The notes under the pieces were generated by a model. That model made no database searches. It had not been told where the DNA came from and was given only the letters and a program-made list of their open reading frames with translations. A program made the translations under genes and the position numbers. A stretch of DNA of 26,566 nucleotides from Candidatus Cloacimonadota bacterium (GTDB lineage Bacteria; Cloacimonadota; Cloacimonadia; JGIOTU-2), in assembly GCA_016932035.1 (NCBI GenBank), contig JAFGDR010000044.1:1-26566 (forward strand), written 5' to 3'. This document shows positions 9,601 through 18,700 of the stretch, piece after piece (positions within the stretch are counted from its first letter, which is position 1; every line of letters starts with the position of its first letter).

Positions 9601-9995
9601 CATACATAAAAACTCTTATTAGACAGCTGATGGGAGGTTTTAATCATCAGTCGGGAAATATTTCGGTTGATGTTGATATTAAAGACGTGAAACTCGACAT
9701 CGCAAAGGCCATTCCTTGCGGACTTATTGTGAACGAGCTTATCACAAATGCATTCAAGCATGGTTTTAAAAAGGACATTAATGGCACTATTACGGTGAAA
9801 ATGGATAAAAAAGGAAAAGCTGAAATTGAACTTATTGTTGCAAATGATGGTGTACCTTTTCCAGATAATGTCGATTTCAGGAATACTCAGACTCTTGGAC
9901 TGCAGCTTGTGACCAGTCTTGTGCAACAGATCGATGGCACGATCCAACTCGAAAAAGCAAACGGTACAAAATTTACCATATCCTTTCAAAATTAA
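6684..9995 (+). CDS. Receiver-PAS(x6)-HisKA_2 sensor histidine kinase
   Basis: A 1103-residue cytoplasmic signalling protein with no membrane segment. Residues 1-125 form a CheY-like receiver: acidic pair E12-D13, phosphoacceptor D56 in IITDINMPKMSG, S84, and K106 before P107. Then come about six PAS units (roughly 145-265, 275-390, 400-520, 530-645, 655-775, 785-890). Several end in the PAC-type phrase 'RDIT/HDIT/NDIT/RDIS'. The kinase is the HisKA_2 type: H914 in KEINHRVKNNFALVSSLL, N-box NELITNAFKH, G1 box VANDGVPFP, and G2 box TLGLQLVTSLVQQIDG. An AAGGAT box lies six bases before the start. The receiver in front implies input from another kinase in addition to ligand sensing by the PAS domains. 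It lies 112 bases upstream of the glycyl radical enzyme gene on the same strand, and it could sense that enzyme's substrate; that is inference. No partner response regulator with an output domain is in the window. Confidence 0.93.
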   Translation: MPKLPLKILYVEDETLVLFSVTEILRRRVDEVIPAINGEEGFELFQKHVPDVIITDINMPKMSGLDMARKIKLLKPDIHVFLLSAYAQPDYLLDAIDIGVKGFLKKPLDKEKLFSILQEISEPAILKKRIQKEATGRELAESALHESETRYQTIFNNLNDAIFVNEIDENNIPGRTIEVNDIGSMYLGYSKDELLNMNLWDLMTDDAKKHFMPVLNDLIKNKHLTFEFELSTKDNDVIPVEISAHIFERNSRCYVISIIRDITERHEAAKGQQLHSYVLKNLHDNVIITDLKGNITYINDAVLNLLGYSKDQIIGKHLTALGEGIEDSVSQNEIVERTLKDGQWQGVVTNFTSKGEKVYFDSHTWVMKDKDEKPLALVGISHDITNERLKEKELLESEKKFRTLAENIPGTVYIYEMCKDGKSRIMHYVGPGFREMIGEDFAKDINYDINLFFDHVHPDDFDKLQEAAEEALKNNAPLSFEYRMKSKKGHIIWVRSICRGSILENGNTLWQGVLVNVSDRKLDEEKIRKSEEHYRDLFENSRNILWISDLDGRLTNINWQFKEILGYEKKHLLGKSIHDIVQDKDKEKSKQNYESVAEGESVEYEVLVKTYCGKEKSIWVSLRPLYENDKLVAVQGFGNDITVRKAVVQQLRESENKYRSLYNSINDMIMLHGINDDGTLTNFIEVNDETANKLGYSKEELLKLTPDRIRIPPDLNYSKRKKNELLENHSILFETILKCKDGYTFPVEIHSRIVYFDDKKLVLAIARDISDRKEAEFQIRAKEEFSTALFEYNPVETIVVDKQGKIVRYNNSIELHRNRVPKIGDIMYKDFASKHKIDMFDVMMSCIQNNKMKVIPDTVYREGKAGEKHLHITIAPFPEGAIITSRDITRQVDAEEQLKREVEQKELLIKEINHRVKNNFALVSSLLAIQQQNIEDEKVRDIFEEAQNRIQSIALVHKQLYSSENLADIDFSTYIKTLIRQLMGGFNHQSGNISVDVDIKDVKLDIAKAIPCGLIVNELITNAFKHGFKKDINGTITVKMDKKGKAEIELIVANDGVPFPDNVDFRNTQTLGLQLVTSLVQQIDGTIQLEKANGTKFTISFQN

Positions 9996-10107
9996 TTTAC
10001 AATATATATTCGGATCCTGGTTTATTGCATAAAAAATATGCTTATTTGATTTTGCTCTTCAGGTAGTCCAATAATCCAAAAAATCTGTTAATTTTTCAGG
10101 AGTATAT

Positions 10108-12603
10108 ATGAATGATAAACAAGAATTTATAAAAAGAGAAACTGTCGGATCGCCTTCGACTAAAAATGTCAGAACCATGCGTGACCGCTATCTTTCAGAA
10201 CCGATGTCGGTCGATGTCGAGTATATGAAATATTATACACAAGCTCATAGAGAATCTGACGGCATGAATTCTATCGAAAGACGCGCACACTGTCATGCTT
10301 TTGCAATGGAAAACCTCACTCCCATGATTCGCGATGGAGAACTATTTGCAGGTAATAAAACACGTTTTGTTCGCGGTGCAATCCCTTATGCAAATTATGC
10401 AACAAATTATATCCTGCGTACGCTGAACAAGGAAGAGCAGGAAGCCCAGGCAAAGCATACTGAGATCGGAACCGGTGGTGGCATTAAACATTCTCACAGG
10501 ATTGCCTCAGAGGGTAAGCATGAGGTTTTTGGGAAAAAGTTCATCATTTCTCATGAAGACAAGATAACCCTTCGCGAGATCGCTGAATACTGGTCAGGAA
10601 AATGTATGCAGGATGTTGCAGATCGTTTTTGGAAACCGGATTATGATAAAGCAAAATATATAGAGGACGGATGGAAGATCGGTCTGTATACTGCACCCCA
10701 CGATCCCGCACCCGAAGGTCGGTATGTGCTGGATTTCGAAACTGCTCTTGCTGAAGGATTTAACGCTATTATTAAAAAAGCAAATAAACTCCTTAAAGAG
10801 ACCGAGATCACGGATTATGAATCTGCTCAAAAAGCATACTTCTGGCGTGCAGGAATGAGAGCACTTAAAGGAACAATTACCTGGGCTCACAACTATGCGA
10901 AAGAAGCACGTCGTCTCGCGAAATCAGAAAAGAATGAACAACGAAAAAAAGAATTACTCGAAATAGCAGAAATGTGTGAATATGTACCAGCACATAGTCC
11001 CCGTACTTTCAAAGAAGCGATGCAGGCGTACTGGTTGATCTATCTTGCGGGACATATAGAAGGTGCGCACCTCGGGTATTCGCCAGGACGATTCGACAGA
11101 TACATGTATCCTTACTATAAAAGAGATATAGAAAAGGGATTAACCACAGATGAAGAAGTGCTCGAACTCCTCGAAGCCCTCCGCGTTAAAATGACTGAGA
11201 TCGAATATATGGCATCCTTCTCGTGGGAAGGACTCGGTTCAGGTAATCTTTACCAGAATATGATACTCGGCGGACTGGATGAAGAGGGGCATCGTTGTGA
11301 TAACGAACTCTCCATCCTCGTGCTTCAATCAGCAATTAATTGCCAGACCACACAGCCGACACTTTCCATCTGGTACGATCCATCACTTTCCGACAAATTT
11401 CTCCTGAAAGCTATCGAGTGTGTTAAAACAGGTGTGGGATTCCCAGCATTCTTCAATCTGAAGATATATATTCAGCATGAGCTTCAAAAGAGTAAACTTC
11501 CTGTTTCTCTAATTCGTAAATACGCTGCAATGGGAGGTTGTACAGAGCCCACCATGGAAGGTATGAGCTACGGTGTAGTACAAGCAGGTTTCATCAATCA
11601 TGCAAAACTCTTTGAACTTGCAATGCTCGGAGGGAAAGACACACAGACAGACATCACGATTGAAAAATCAGATGTCCCACAGACATATAATGAATTAGTA
11701 ACTTCTTATAAATTCCATCTGAGAAATGCCATCAAGAACTGGCAGCGTTACTGGAACTACGTGATGGCGGCGCACCGTGATACCTGCAATCTTATCTATT
11801 CGGGAATGCTGGTTCGGGACTGTCTGAGTAGAGGAAAATCCCTCGACGATAAGGGCGCGATCGTAAATGGAAGCCCAACCACGCTGAGTTCCGGTATGGT
11901 CAATGTCGCAAACAGCCTTGCATCAGTAAAAAAGCTTGTTCGGGACGACAAAAAACTCTCTATGGATGAACTGAGAACGGTTCTTTCTGAAAATTGGGAA
12001 GGGAAGAAAACGCTTCATAAAGCTGCGGTGGATGCACCAAAATGGGGAAATAACGATGATTATGTCGATGTTATATATGAAGAGCTTTTTGATACGTATT
12101 GTGGTTATGTTTCCGAGCAGTTAAATTACCTTGGTGAACCCTACGATCCTTCCATGCTCGCGATCAGCACTCACGCACCTTTTGGGAGAGTATGCGGTGC
12201 TACTCCAGACGGAAGACATGCTGGAGAAACCCTTGCAGATGGAGTTACTTCACCATTTTATGGAACAGACACAAACGGTCCGCTTGCTGTGCTTCATTCC
12301 GCAGGTAAGATCGATCATACAAAGATCCGCGGTGGATTACACAATATGAAATTCCTTCCTTCCACACTCAAAGGTGTGCAGGGTTCGAGGAAACTACTCT
12401 CTTTGATAAAAACATATTTCGACACGCTTGGTTTCCAGCTTCAGTTCAATGTGGTGGACAGTAAGATGCTGCGTGATGCTCAGGAAAATCCGGAACAGTA
12501 CCGCGATCTTATCGTACGTGTGGCAGGCTTCAGTGCATTCTTTGTGGAGCTTGGAACGAGCATACAGAACGAGATCATCGCCAGAACAGAACAGAATTTC
12601 TAA
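10108..12603 (+). CDS. Glycyl radical enzyme, C-x-E dehydratase/lyase type, substrate unknown
   Basis: An 831-residue enzyme of the pyruvate formate-lyase superfamily. The glycyl-radical motif near the C-terminus is RVAGFSAFF (radical G807, 24 residues from the end). The thiyl-radical cysteine is C478 in AAMGGCTEP, followed two residues later by E480. C-x-E with a following proline is the arrangement of the dehydratases and C-N/C-S lyases (glycerol and propanediol dehydratase, choline lyase, isethionate lyase). Pyruvate formate-lyase has C-C instead, and succinate-adding enzymes lack the glutamate. The C-terminal tail EIIARTEQNF is also typical of the dehydratase side. Length fits. A CAGGAG box precedes the ATG. 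The activase follows one base after the stop. No bacterial microcompartment shell, aldehyde dehydrogenase or other pathway gene is nearby, so the substrate cannot be assigned. Confidence 0.93.
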   Translation: MNDKQEFIKRETVGSPSTKNVRTMRDRYLSEPMSVDVEYMKYYTQAHRESDGMNSIERRAHCHAFAMENLTPMIRDGELFAGNKTRFVRGAIPYANYATNYILRTLNKEEQEAQAKHTEIGTGGGIKHSHRIASEGKHEVFGKKFIISHEDKITLREIAEYWSGKCMQDVADRFWKPDYDKAKYIEDGWKIGLYTAPHDPAPEGRYVLDFETALAEGFNAIIKKANKLLKETEITDYESAQKAYFWRAGMRALKGTITWAHNYAKEARRLAKSEKNEQRKKELLEIAEMCEYVPAHSPRTFKEAMQAYWLIYLAGHIEGAHLGYSPGRFDRYMYPYYKRDIEKGLTTDEEVLELLEALRVKMTEIEYMASFSWEGLGSGNLYQNMILGGLDEEGHRCDNELSILVLQSAINCQTTQPTLSIWYDPSLSDKFLLKAIECVKTGVGFPAFFNLKIYIQHELQKSKLPVSLIRKYAAMGGCTEPTMEGMSYGVVQAGFINHAKLFELAMLGGKDTQTDITIEKSDVPQTYNELVTSYKFHLRNAIKNWQRYWNYVMAAHRDTCNLIYSGMLVRDCLSRGKSLDDKGAIVNGSPTTLSSGMVNVANSLASVKKLVRDDKKLSMDELRTVLSENWEGKKTLHKAAVDAPKWGNNDDYVDVIYEELFDTYCGYVSEQLNYLGEPYDPSMLAISTHAPFGRVCGATPDGRHAGETLADGVTSPFYGTDTNGPLAVLHSAGKIDHTKIRGGLHNMKFLPSTLKGVQGSRKLLSLIKTYFDTLGFQLQFNVVDSKMLRDAQENPEQYRDLIVRVAGFSAFFVELGTSIQNEIIARTEQNF

Positions 12604-12604
12604 G

Positions 12605-13537
12605 ATGCCGGACAGCAATCCTTCAGCATTCATCTTTGATATTGAAGATTTTGCCACTCAGGATGGTCCGGGTATTCGAACCGTTCTCTTCTTCAAGGGA
12701 TGCTCACTCCGATGCAGATGGTGTTCGAACCCGGAAAGCCAGAACAACTTCCCCGAAATCCTCTACAGTACCGAGTTATGCCAAAAATGCGGCACCTGTA
12801 TCGAAACCTGTCCTTACGATGCGGTTAGCTTCGATGATCATAACAACCTGATCTTTAAAAGAGAATTCTGCCTGGTCTGCAAAGATAAACCATGTGTTGA
12901 TGCTTGTAATTATAACGCTATTCGTATTGCAGGTAAACGGTGGAAGGTCGATGAGCTTTTTAATAAGGTGATCGTCAATGCCCAGTATTTTGCCAACTCC
13001 GGTGGAGGGATCACTCTTTCTGGCGGCGAACCGTTACTTCAACCGGAATTTGTGAAAGCATTCCTGAAGAAATGTACGGAACTTGGATTTTCTGTCGGCC
13101 TGGAGACCTGCGGATATTTCCAATGGGACAAGGTGAAGGAATTTATATCTGACTTTGACTTTATCTACTTTGATATCAAGTGCCTGAACGATGAACTCAG
13201 CAGAAAGTACACAGGAAAGAGTAATGCAAAAATTCTTGAGAACCTGGAGAAACTTGCAAAGTCAATCGATACTTCAAAGATGATTATCTCTGTCGCACTT
13301 ATTCCGGATATTACTGCAACCGAAGAAAATATTTCTGCCTTGATCCAATTATGCAACACTCTGGGCATCACATCGGTTCGTCTGCTTCCGTACCACACCT
13401 TAGGCAAGGGCAAATATGCCGAACTGGGCAGAGAATATCTGTTGAAGGATGGGTTGAAGATCACTGATGAGGAAGTGGGTAAAATCCAAAATAAAATTGT
13501 GCACGCAAATATTACGTGTATCATTGAGGGATTTTAA
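12605..13537 (+). CDS. Glycyl radical enzyme activase (radical SAM)
   Basis: A 310-residue activating enzyme that uses S-adenosylmethionine and a [4Fe-4S] cluster to place the glycyl radical on its partner. The radical SAM cluster motif is C33-x3-C37-x2-C40 (CSLRCRWC). The SAM-binding stretch is ITLSGGEP. Between them lie two ferredoxin-like cysteine sets: C59-x2-C62-x2-C65-x3-C69-P and C89-x2-C92-x4-C97-x3-C101. These mark the longer activases of dehydratase-type glycyl radical enzymes rather than the short pyruvate formate-lyase type. I place the start at ATG 12605, one base after the upstream stop (TAAG-ATG), because homology begins at once with FDIEDFATQDGPGIRTVLFFKGC. The open frame extends back to 12428, but only inside the upstream gene. 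There is no clear Shine-Dalgarno, so translation is probably coupled to the enzyme gene. Confidence 0.94.
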   Translation: MPDSNPSAFIFDIEDFATQDGPGIRTVLFFKGCSLRCRWCSNPESQNNFPEILYSTELCQKCGTCIETCPYDAVSFDDHNNLIFKREFCLVCKDKPCVDACNYNAIRIAGKRWKVDELFNKVIVNAQYFANSGGGITLSGGEPLLQPEFVKAFLKKCTELGFSVGLETCGYFQWDKVKEFISDFDFIYFDIKCLNDELSRKYTGKSNAKILENLEKLAKSIDTSKMIISVALIPDITATEENISALIQLCNTLGITSVRLLPYHTLGKGKYAELGREYLLKDGLKITDEEVGKIQNKIVHANITCIIEGF

Positions 13538-13565
13538 CTACATAAGTATTTAATTTTATATAAAG

Positions 13566-13587
13566 AGGGCTGAAAACAATCAGCCCT
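13566..13587. terminator. Hairpin between convergent genes, likely bidirectional terminator
   Basis: AGGGCTGA (13566-13573) pairs perfectly with TCAGCCCT (13580-13587) around a six-base loop. It sits 28 bases past the activase stop and about 34 bases beyond the stop codon of the convergent DUF5916 gene. The T tracts on either side are interrupted, so Rho-independent function is plausible rather than certain. Confidence 0.6.
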
Positions 13588-13621
13588 TACATTTTGAGTG
13601 AGTTTTATTATTAAATTATTC

Positions 13622-15763
13622 CTAAAACACATCAAAGGTATAGGAAACTTTTAGAAAATAGGTATCTTTTTTTCTACTATATGTTTTCATCTGGTTAACT
13701 TCAGTTTCATCATCCAATGAAGTAATTCCTGCATACACTGAGATATTTGCATAAGGATTATATACAAATAGTGGGTAAAAATTTAGTGTGGTTTCTACTT
13801 CATCTTCTGTGTATAATTTTGAATGACAATATTGCAATATACCGCGAATCCAGAATTGCTTATTGAACTGGTACTTTAAAGTCAGTTGGTGTACCTGCGC
13901 AGAAAAGATGTTATGTAACTCTTCATATTCTGAACTGATATCCAGATCGATCTTATCGGTGGGACGGATATTGAGAAATACTTCATATTTTCTGTATTGC
14001 TCGATACGAGGATCATCCGCATCAAACCACATATACTCACCAAATTCGAAATCGGTATCGATCACAAAGAGGTCAGAAGGATAGGTCTGGAATGAGATCC
14101 ACGGGGTGTACATGTGATTATCTTTTCCTGCGAAGTGAACCATCTGAAAATTGACACCTGTCCACACCTCGAACCTGCTTCTAAAAATACCTCCAGTATA
14201 GAATTTCAAGAAGTGCTCCTTGATGTAACTGAAATCCAGATCGTATTTGATATTGGCATCATAGCCAAACTCGAGTAATCGAACATACTGCTGGTCATCT
14301 TTGGCATTTTTGTGCCACTCTCCATGACTGAACATGTACTGCTTATTATTCTCAGGAATATAACCCAGATCAGCTTTGAAGTTCTTAGAAATCGCTTCGA
14401 TACCAAGATTTGCAAAGAAGTGCTCATCATCATACCACACCTCGCCCTGGTAGCCATACCCCTTGAACCAGTCTTTCTGCAGATTCTGATCCAGAGAACC
14501 GACAAGCTGGTACTGTCCTCTTAGGTTGCCGAACAATGTGAACCGACCATCGATATCTCCAACAATATTATAGAAATCTTTGAATTTCCTCATTGCAAGA
14601 GCACCACGCGTGTAGGTATTTCCACTTTTTGATTTATTCTCAAAGGAGGTAAACCCGAATAGTGCATTTCCTGTGCCGTCATATCCATTGATAAATCGCG
14701 CACCTTCTGTGTTTTCATCAACCGCGCCGAGTCCAAACATCCTATTCTTACCGAAAGCACCTGAGAATTTTGCACCGAAGATCGGGTCAACGATCTTTCT
14801 GGTATGATAGATCGTAATAGGCGTTCTGAACGGATTCGTACTCTCAATAAAGAAGGGTCGTTTTTCAGGATAATAGATCGGAAACCGCGTATTGACATCG
14901 ATCTCCATGGCATCAGCCTCGATGGTGCTGAAATCAGGATTTATCGTCATGGTCGCTGTCAGCCATGAATTTGGTTCATAGAAGATATTCAGTTCAGGTT
15001 CATATTTTCGAGAAATGTTGTGCGTTCCAGCTTTCTTGTTATGATCATCAGTATAACTCATCAAAAATGATGGGATCAGCTTCAAATTTTGATTGGTAGG
15101 AAGTTCATCAAAAATAAGAATGCCATAGTTATCATAGAAATTAGTTCCGTTTCTGTTTACCTGGGTGGCACTGATCTCTTCTTTACGCTCTTCTATGTGA
15201 CGTTTCATGAAGAAACCCCATTGCACATTCTTCCCGCTTTTATATTTGATATTCTTGAGCGGGATCTTCATCTCGATGGTGTAACCATCATCTGTTAGCG
15301 CTCCGAAGGAATCATAATGAATGTTTATCGAGGTGTCGATGTCATTGATCACGATACCATCTGCCTGCTCACCATAAGCATTTGATCCAAAGTAATATGC
15401 TTTTGCATTTGAGTAGAACGTATCGACAAACAAGAATATCCTGTCAGTGTAATATATCTTATCCCGAATGCAGTGGAACAATCGTATCTTTTCCGGATCA
15501 TCGTAAAAACAGTGCACTGCGCAGTAGAGATAGTCATCATCATATGCAAGATAGCCGACCGTTCTTTCCGATGGCTCAGAATTATCACCCGGAGAAATTT
15601 GATAGAATGTTTCAACAACCGCTGCACCATCCCATTCACCAGTATCGATCATGCCGTCAATTACAGGTGATGGATTCAGTTTTGGAACATGCAATGTTAA
15701 CTTCGCTTGAAGCCCAAGCGGTAACAATACGATTATAAGTAGTAAATAGATAACCTTTTTCAT
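13622..15763 (-). CDS. CBM9-like/DUF5916 outer-membrane beta-barrel protein
   Basis: A 713-residue exported protein. The signal peptide is MKKVIYLLLIIVLLPLGLQA. Residues about 25-215 resemble a carbohydrate-binding family 9-like sandwich (PVIDGMIDTGEWDGA, then LAYDDDYLYCAVHC). The following region is the DUF5916 type, recognisable from NPDFSTIEADAMEIDVNTRF and YYPEKRPFFIES. The rest is alternating polar/aromatic strands ending in a terminal aromatic strand (FLKVSYTFDVF), as in outer-membrane barrels. The function of the family is not established; a surface role in binding or passing a carbohydrate-like ligand is a guess. The RBS is strong (AAAGGGGAG), and the ATG overlaps the stop of the GNAT-fusion gene by four bases (ATGA), so the two are translationally coupled. 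It is the last gene of the minus-strand operon before the hairpin at 13566-13587. Confidence 0.85.
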   Translation of the reverse strand: MKKVIYLLLIIVLLPLGLQAKLTLHVPKLNPSPVIDGMIDTGEWDGAAVVETFYQISPGDNSEPSERTVGYLAYDDDYLYCAVHCFYDDPEKIRLFHCIRDKIYYTDRIFLFVDTFYSNAKAYYFGSNAYGEQADGIVINDIDTSINIHYDSFGALTDDGYTIEMKIPLKNIKYKSGKNVQWGFFMKRHIEERKEEISATQVNRNGTNFYDNYGILIFDELPTNQNLKLIPSFLMSYTDDHNKKAGTHNISRKYEPELNIFYEPNSWLTATMTINPDFSTIEADAMEIDVNTRFPIYYPEKRPFFIESTNPFRTPITIYHTRKIVDPIFGAKFSGAFGKNRMFGLGAVDENTEGARFINGYDGTGNALFGFTSFENKSKSGNTYTRGALAMRKFKDFYNIVGDIDGRFTLFGNLRGQYQLVGSLDQNLQKDWFKGYGYQGEVWYDDEHFFANLGIEAISKNFKADLGYIPENNKQYMFSHGEWHKNAKDDQQYVRLLEFGYDANIKYDLDFSYIKEHFLKFYTGGIFRSRFEVWTGVNFQMVHFAGKDNHMYTPWISFQTYPSDLFVIDTDFEFGEYMWFDADDPRIEQYRKYEVFLNIRPTDKIDLDISSEYEELHNIFSAQVHQLTLKYQFNKQFWIRGILQYCHSKLYTEDEVETTLNFYPLFVYNPYANISVYAGITSLDDETEVNQMKTYSRKKDTYFLKVSYTFDVF

Positions 15764-18700
15764 AGGCGCTCCCCTTTGTTATTACTGTGAGAAAAGGTTA
15801 TATTTCTCAAATCACGAATCTCATCCTGAGAAAGCAATTCTTTTGTCAAGATAAGAAATTTCGGTGTGAGAAATCTTCTCTGGTTGTTATCAATATTTAG
15901 ATAATCATACATCCAGAAGGAAGTAATGTCTTTATTTAATGAGATGTCATTATACTGAGCTTGGTCAGTCCATATCTGTATCATATGATCTCTCAAGGTA
16001 CTCCCGACTGCCCGGACTGTTTGTGGGTAAAGGTCAACCGCTTCTTTGCCGGAATAGTAATCGAACATCTCGTGTTTCGAATTATAAGATCTCACAAAAC
16101 AGTTCCCGATTTTCTCATCTGCATAGGCAAAATAACGAGATATAAACTGGATATTTCTGAGATACCTACCCGTCTCCTGAATTATCTCCGGAACGTAACA
16201 CAGAACCGGTACTTCGGGCAGCATCAGATAATACTGGTTCCATGACAATCCTTTAAACTTTTCAAATTCATTAACGGACACGCTAATTTTTATACCCTTC
16301 CATTCATTTCTGAAATTATCATTGAGTACAACATCTTCAATCGAATAGCCCTCTTTTATAATAGATCGCATCTGCATTTTGTGCGGATAGGAGTTGATCC
16401 CACCGATCCATGGATTCCACCAGGATTTCGGTCCGGGGGCAGGAAAATCAGAATCTATCCATTCCTGATCTTTATACACCAACGAATGAACCGTTGGTGC
16501 ATACTCCTCGGCTGCTTTAATCGAAATCAATTCGTTTGAGCAGGACCATATCTTGTGATCTTCCTCAACGCTTTTGAAGGTTTTTATCTCACCTTTGCCA
16601 GTTGGAAATACAACCCGTTTGATCACCTTATTTGGGGTTTTTCCTTGAATCTTAGCTTGAAGGATATCGTATTCAAGTGCATTATCAATGGTAAGCCAAA
16701 CCGGATGAGTTTCTTTTTTTGATGAATATTCAACCTCTGATGTTTCAAACGATCCATATTTTGCAGAATATTCAACCGGAATATTATAGGGTTTTTCACG
16801 ATATTCTGTTAGGTTTACATAGAATTGCTGATCGATAAAGGGGTTTCCATCATTTACAATAACTTCCAGATAATCAGTGAGATATTTCTGCTCTACTCTT
16901 TTGTCGAGGATGAATGCTCTGAATTCATTCCATTCTTTAAACGTACCAAGCATCAATCTGAACTTTTTCGTATCCTTGGATGAGCGAGAAGGAATGATAC
17001 CAAGATCGGAATCGAATAGAAGTTCTTCTGAAAAGGTCATTTTGAAATCATCTGGCCAGCTTAAACCCATTGTATCTGCAGTGCCATAGTTGAAGATCCA
17101 ATTTTCGTCATACTTTGCAGCTTCGTAAAGCTCTCCCCAGTTCTGCGTATCATGATCGATGTATATGAACTTTCCTTTATACGGGATCACGGTATTTTGA
17201 AACCGTACAAACATTGCATTACTCAAACAGATTTCCTGTGGTGTGTCGACTGCAGAAGCATTCTGAACAGTTGCCCACTTCTCAAGAATCCCATTTGAAT
17301 ATAGTGTGAAATGAAGAATCAAAGTAAGTGTTACTGGTTTCTCAACTTCATACAATAGATGCATTTGTGCAGCATTTTGTTTCATATTGAAATCGACCTT
17401 TGAAGCTTTTTTCTGGTGCAGCTCAGAGGTGTATGGCTTCCCTATCTTTGGAGGAAACATAAACTGCCATGTATGCGCACTTGAGGTTACATCAAAGAAG
17501 CTTACCTCATTGAAGAATTCAATTTGATCAACTTGGACCTGATATCTTCCATTGATAAGTGCGATATGCCGTTCATTCTTTCCGTAGCCTATTCCATTTG
17601 TGGTCTGGAAAATTTCATTGATTGAATCAGAATAAGAAAATGTATCACCATTCTGGAAGGACGCCTTAATAGTTATCTTTTCATGAAGAACACCTGCACG
17701 AAGGAGTCTCATCGGAACAGCAATTGTATTTTGTTCTTCAGATTCAAGTTCAATTTCTATATGATGGTTCTGCCATTGAATAAGGTCAGAATCATTTAGT
17801 TCCCATGAGAATAAAACCTTCTCGTTATAGTTATTCTTCATATTGAAGTGCAACAATTCATCATGATGAGTTGAATAGATCTTATTTTCCCCTACAACCT
17901 TGATCGTAAGAGGAAACTGGGGATCTATGCCGACTTTGAAATCTTGTGATTTACTATTGATGCTGATATCAGCACAAACAGCTGGATAGGTTCTCCATTT
18001 ACTCTGTTTCTCCTTTGGTTCATTCACATAAAAGGTTGCAATGAATATCTCCTCGTCGTGCACTCTCGATTCCCCGTGATAATCAAATACAATATTTCGA
18101 TCATCATAACCATTGATTTTTACGTCGAGTGGTTGTTCAGAAAAATTCCTTATCTTATACATTACTTCGTAAGACTTTCCGAACACTTGTTTCAGCTGAT
18201 CCGTTTCTGCAATGATCTCGAAATCTTTTGTACGTATTTTCTCTATTCCTCTGCTATGTCTGCAAAATTCAACTTCAAGCTCATTTTCATCATTTTTCCA
18301 GTGATATCGATAACACTCAAAGCCGTTATGCTTCTTTCCATCAGGTTCAATTGCGATCTTTCGTTGTGAATCTTCATACCAATCTAAATCAGCGATATAG
18401 TCTTTCAATAATTCACTTGTAAGTACAGTTGGAATAAAATTCATGCAGTGCGTACAGTCGTCTCTATCTACCCAGAAGAATCCAGTTTTTTTATAGAGAG
18501 GTACAGCTTTTGTATTTCCCGTCCATGTATATAGATCGACACGAGGATAGCCAAGCTCAATTGTTTTTTCCACCGCTTTCAGCACGAGCTTCTTTCCTAT
18601 CTTCTTTCCATGATATTCAGGAATCACATTGATCAGATCAATATACAATGCTCCTTCATCTTCTCGATATTCAGAAAGTTTGCAATAACCAATTACCTCT

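Noticed and set aside
10027-10041. GCATA-AAAAA-TATGC inverted repeat upstream of the glycyl radical enzyme gene, a possible operator or weak terminator.
   Set aside because: Only five AT-rich pairs in an AT-rich gap, with no proper T run. Such repeats are expected by chance.
12428-12604. An upstream extension of the activase reading frame.
   Set aside because: It lies wholly inside the glycyl radical enzyme gene in another frame. Family similarity begins only at ATG 12605.
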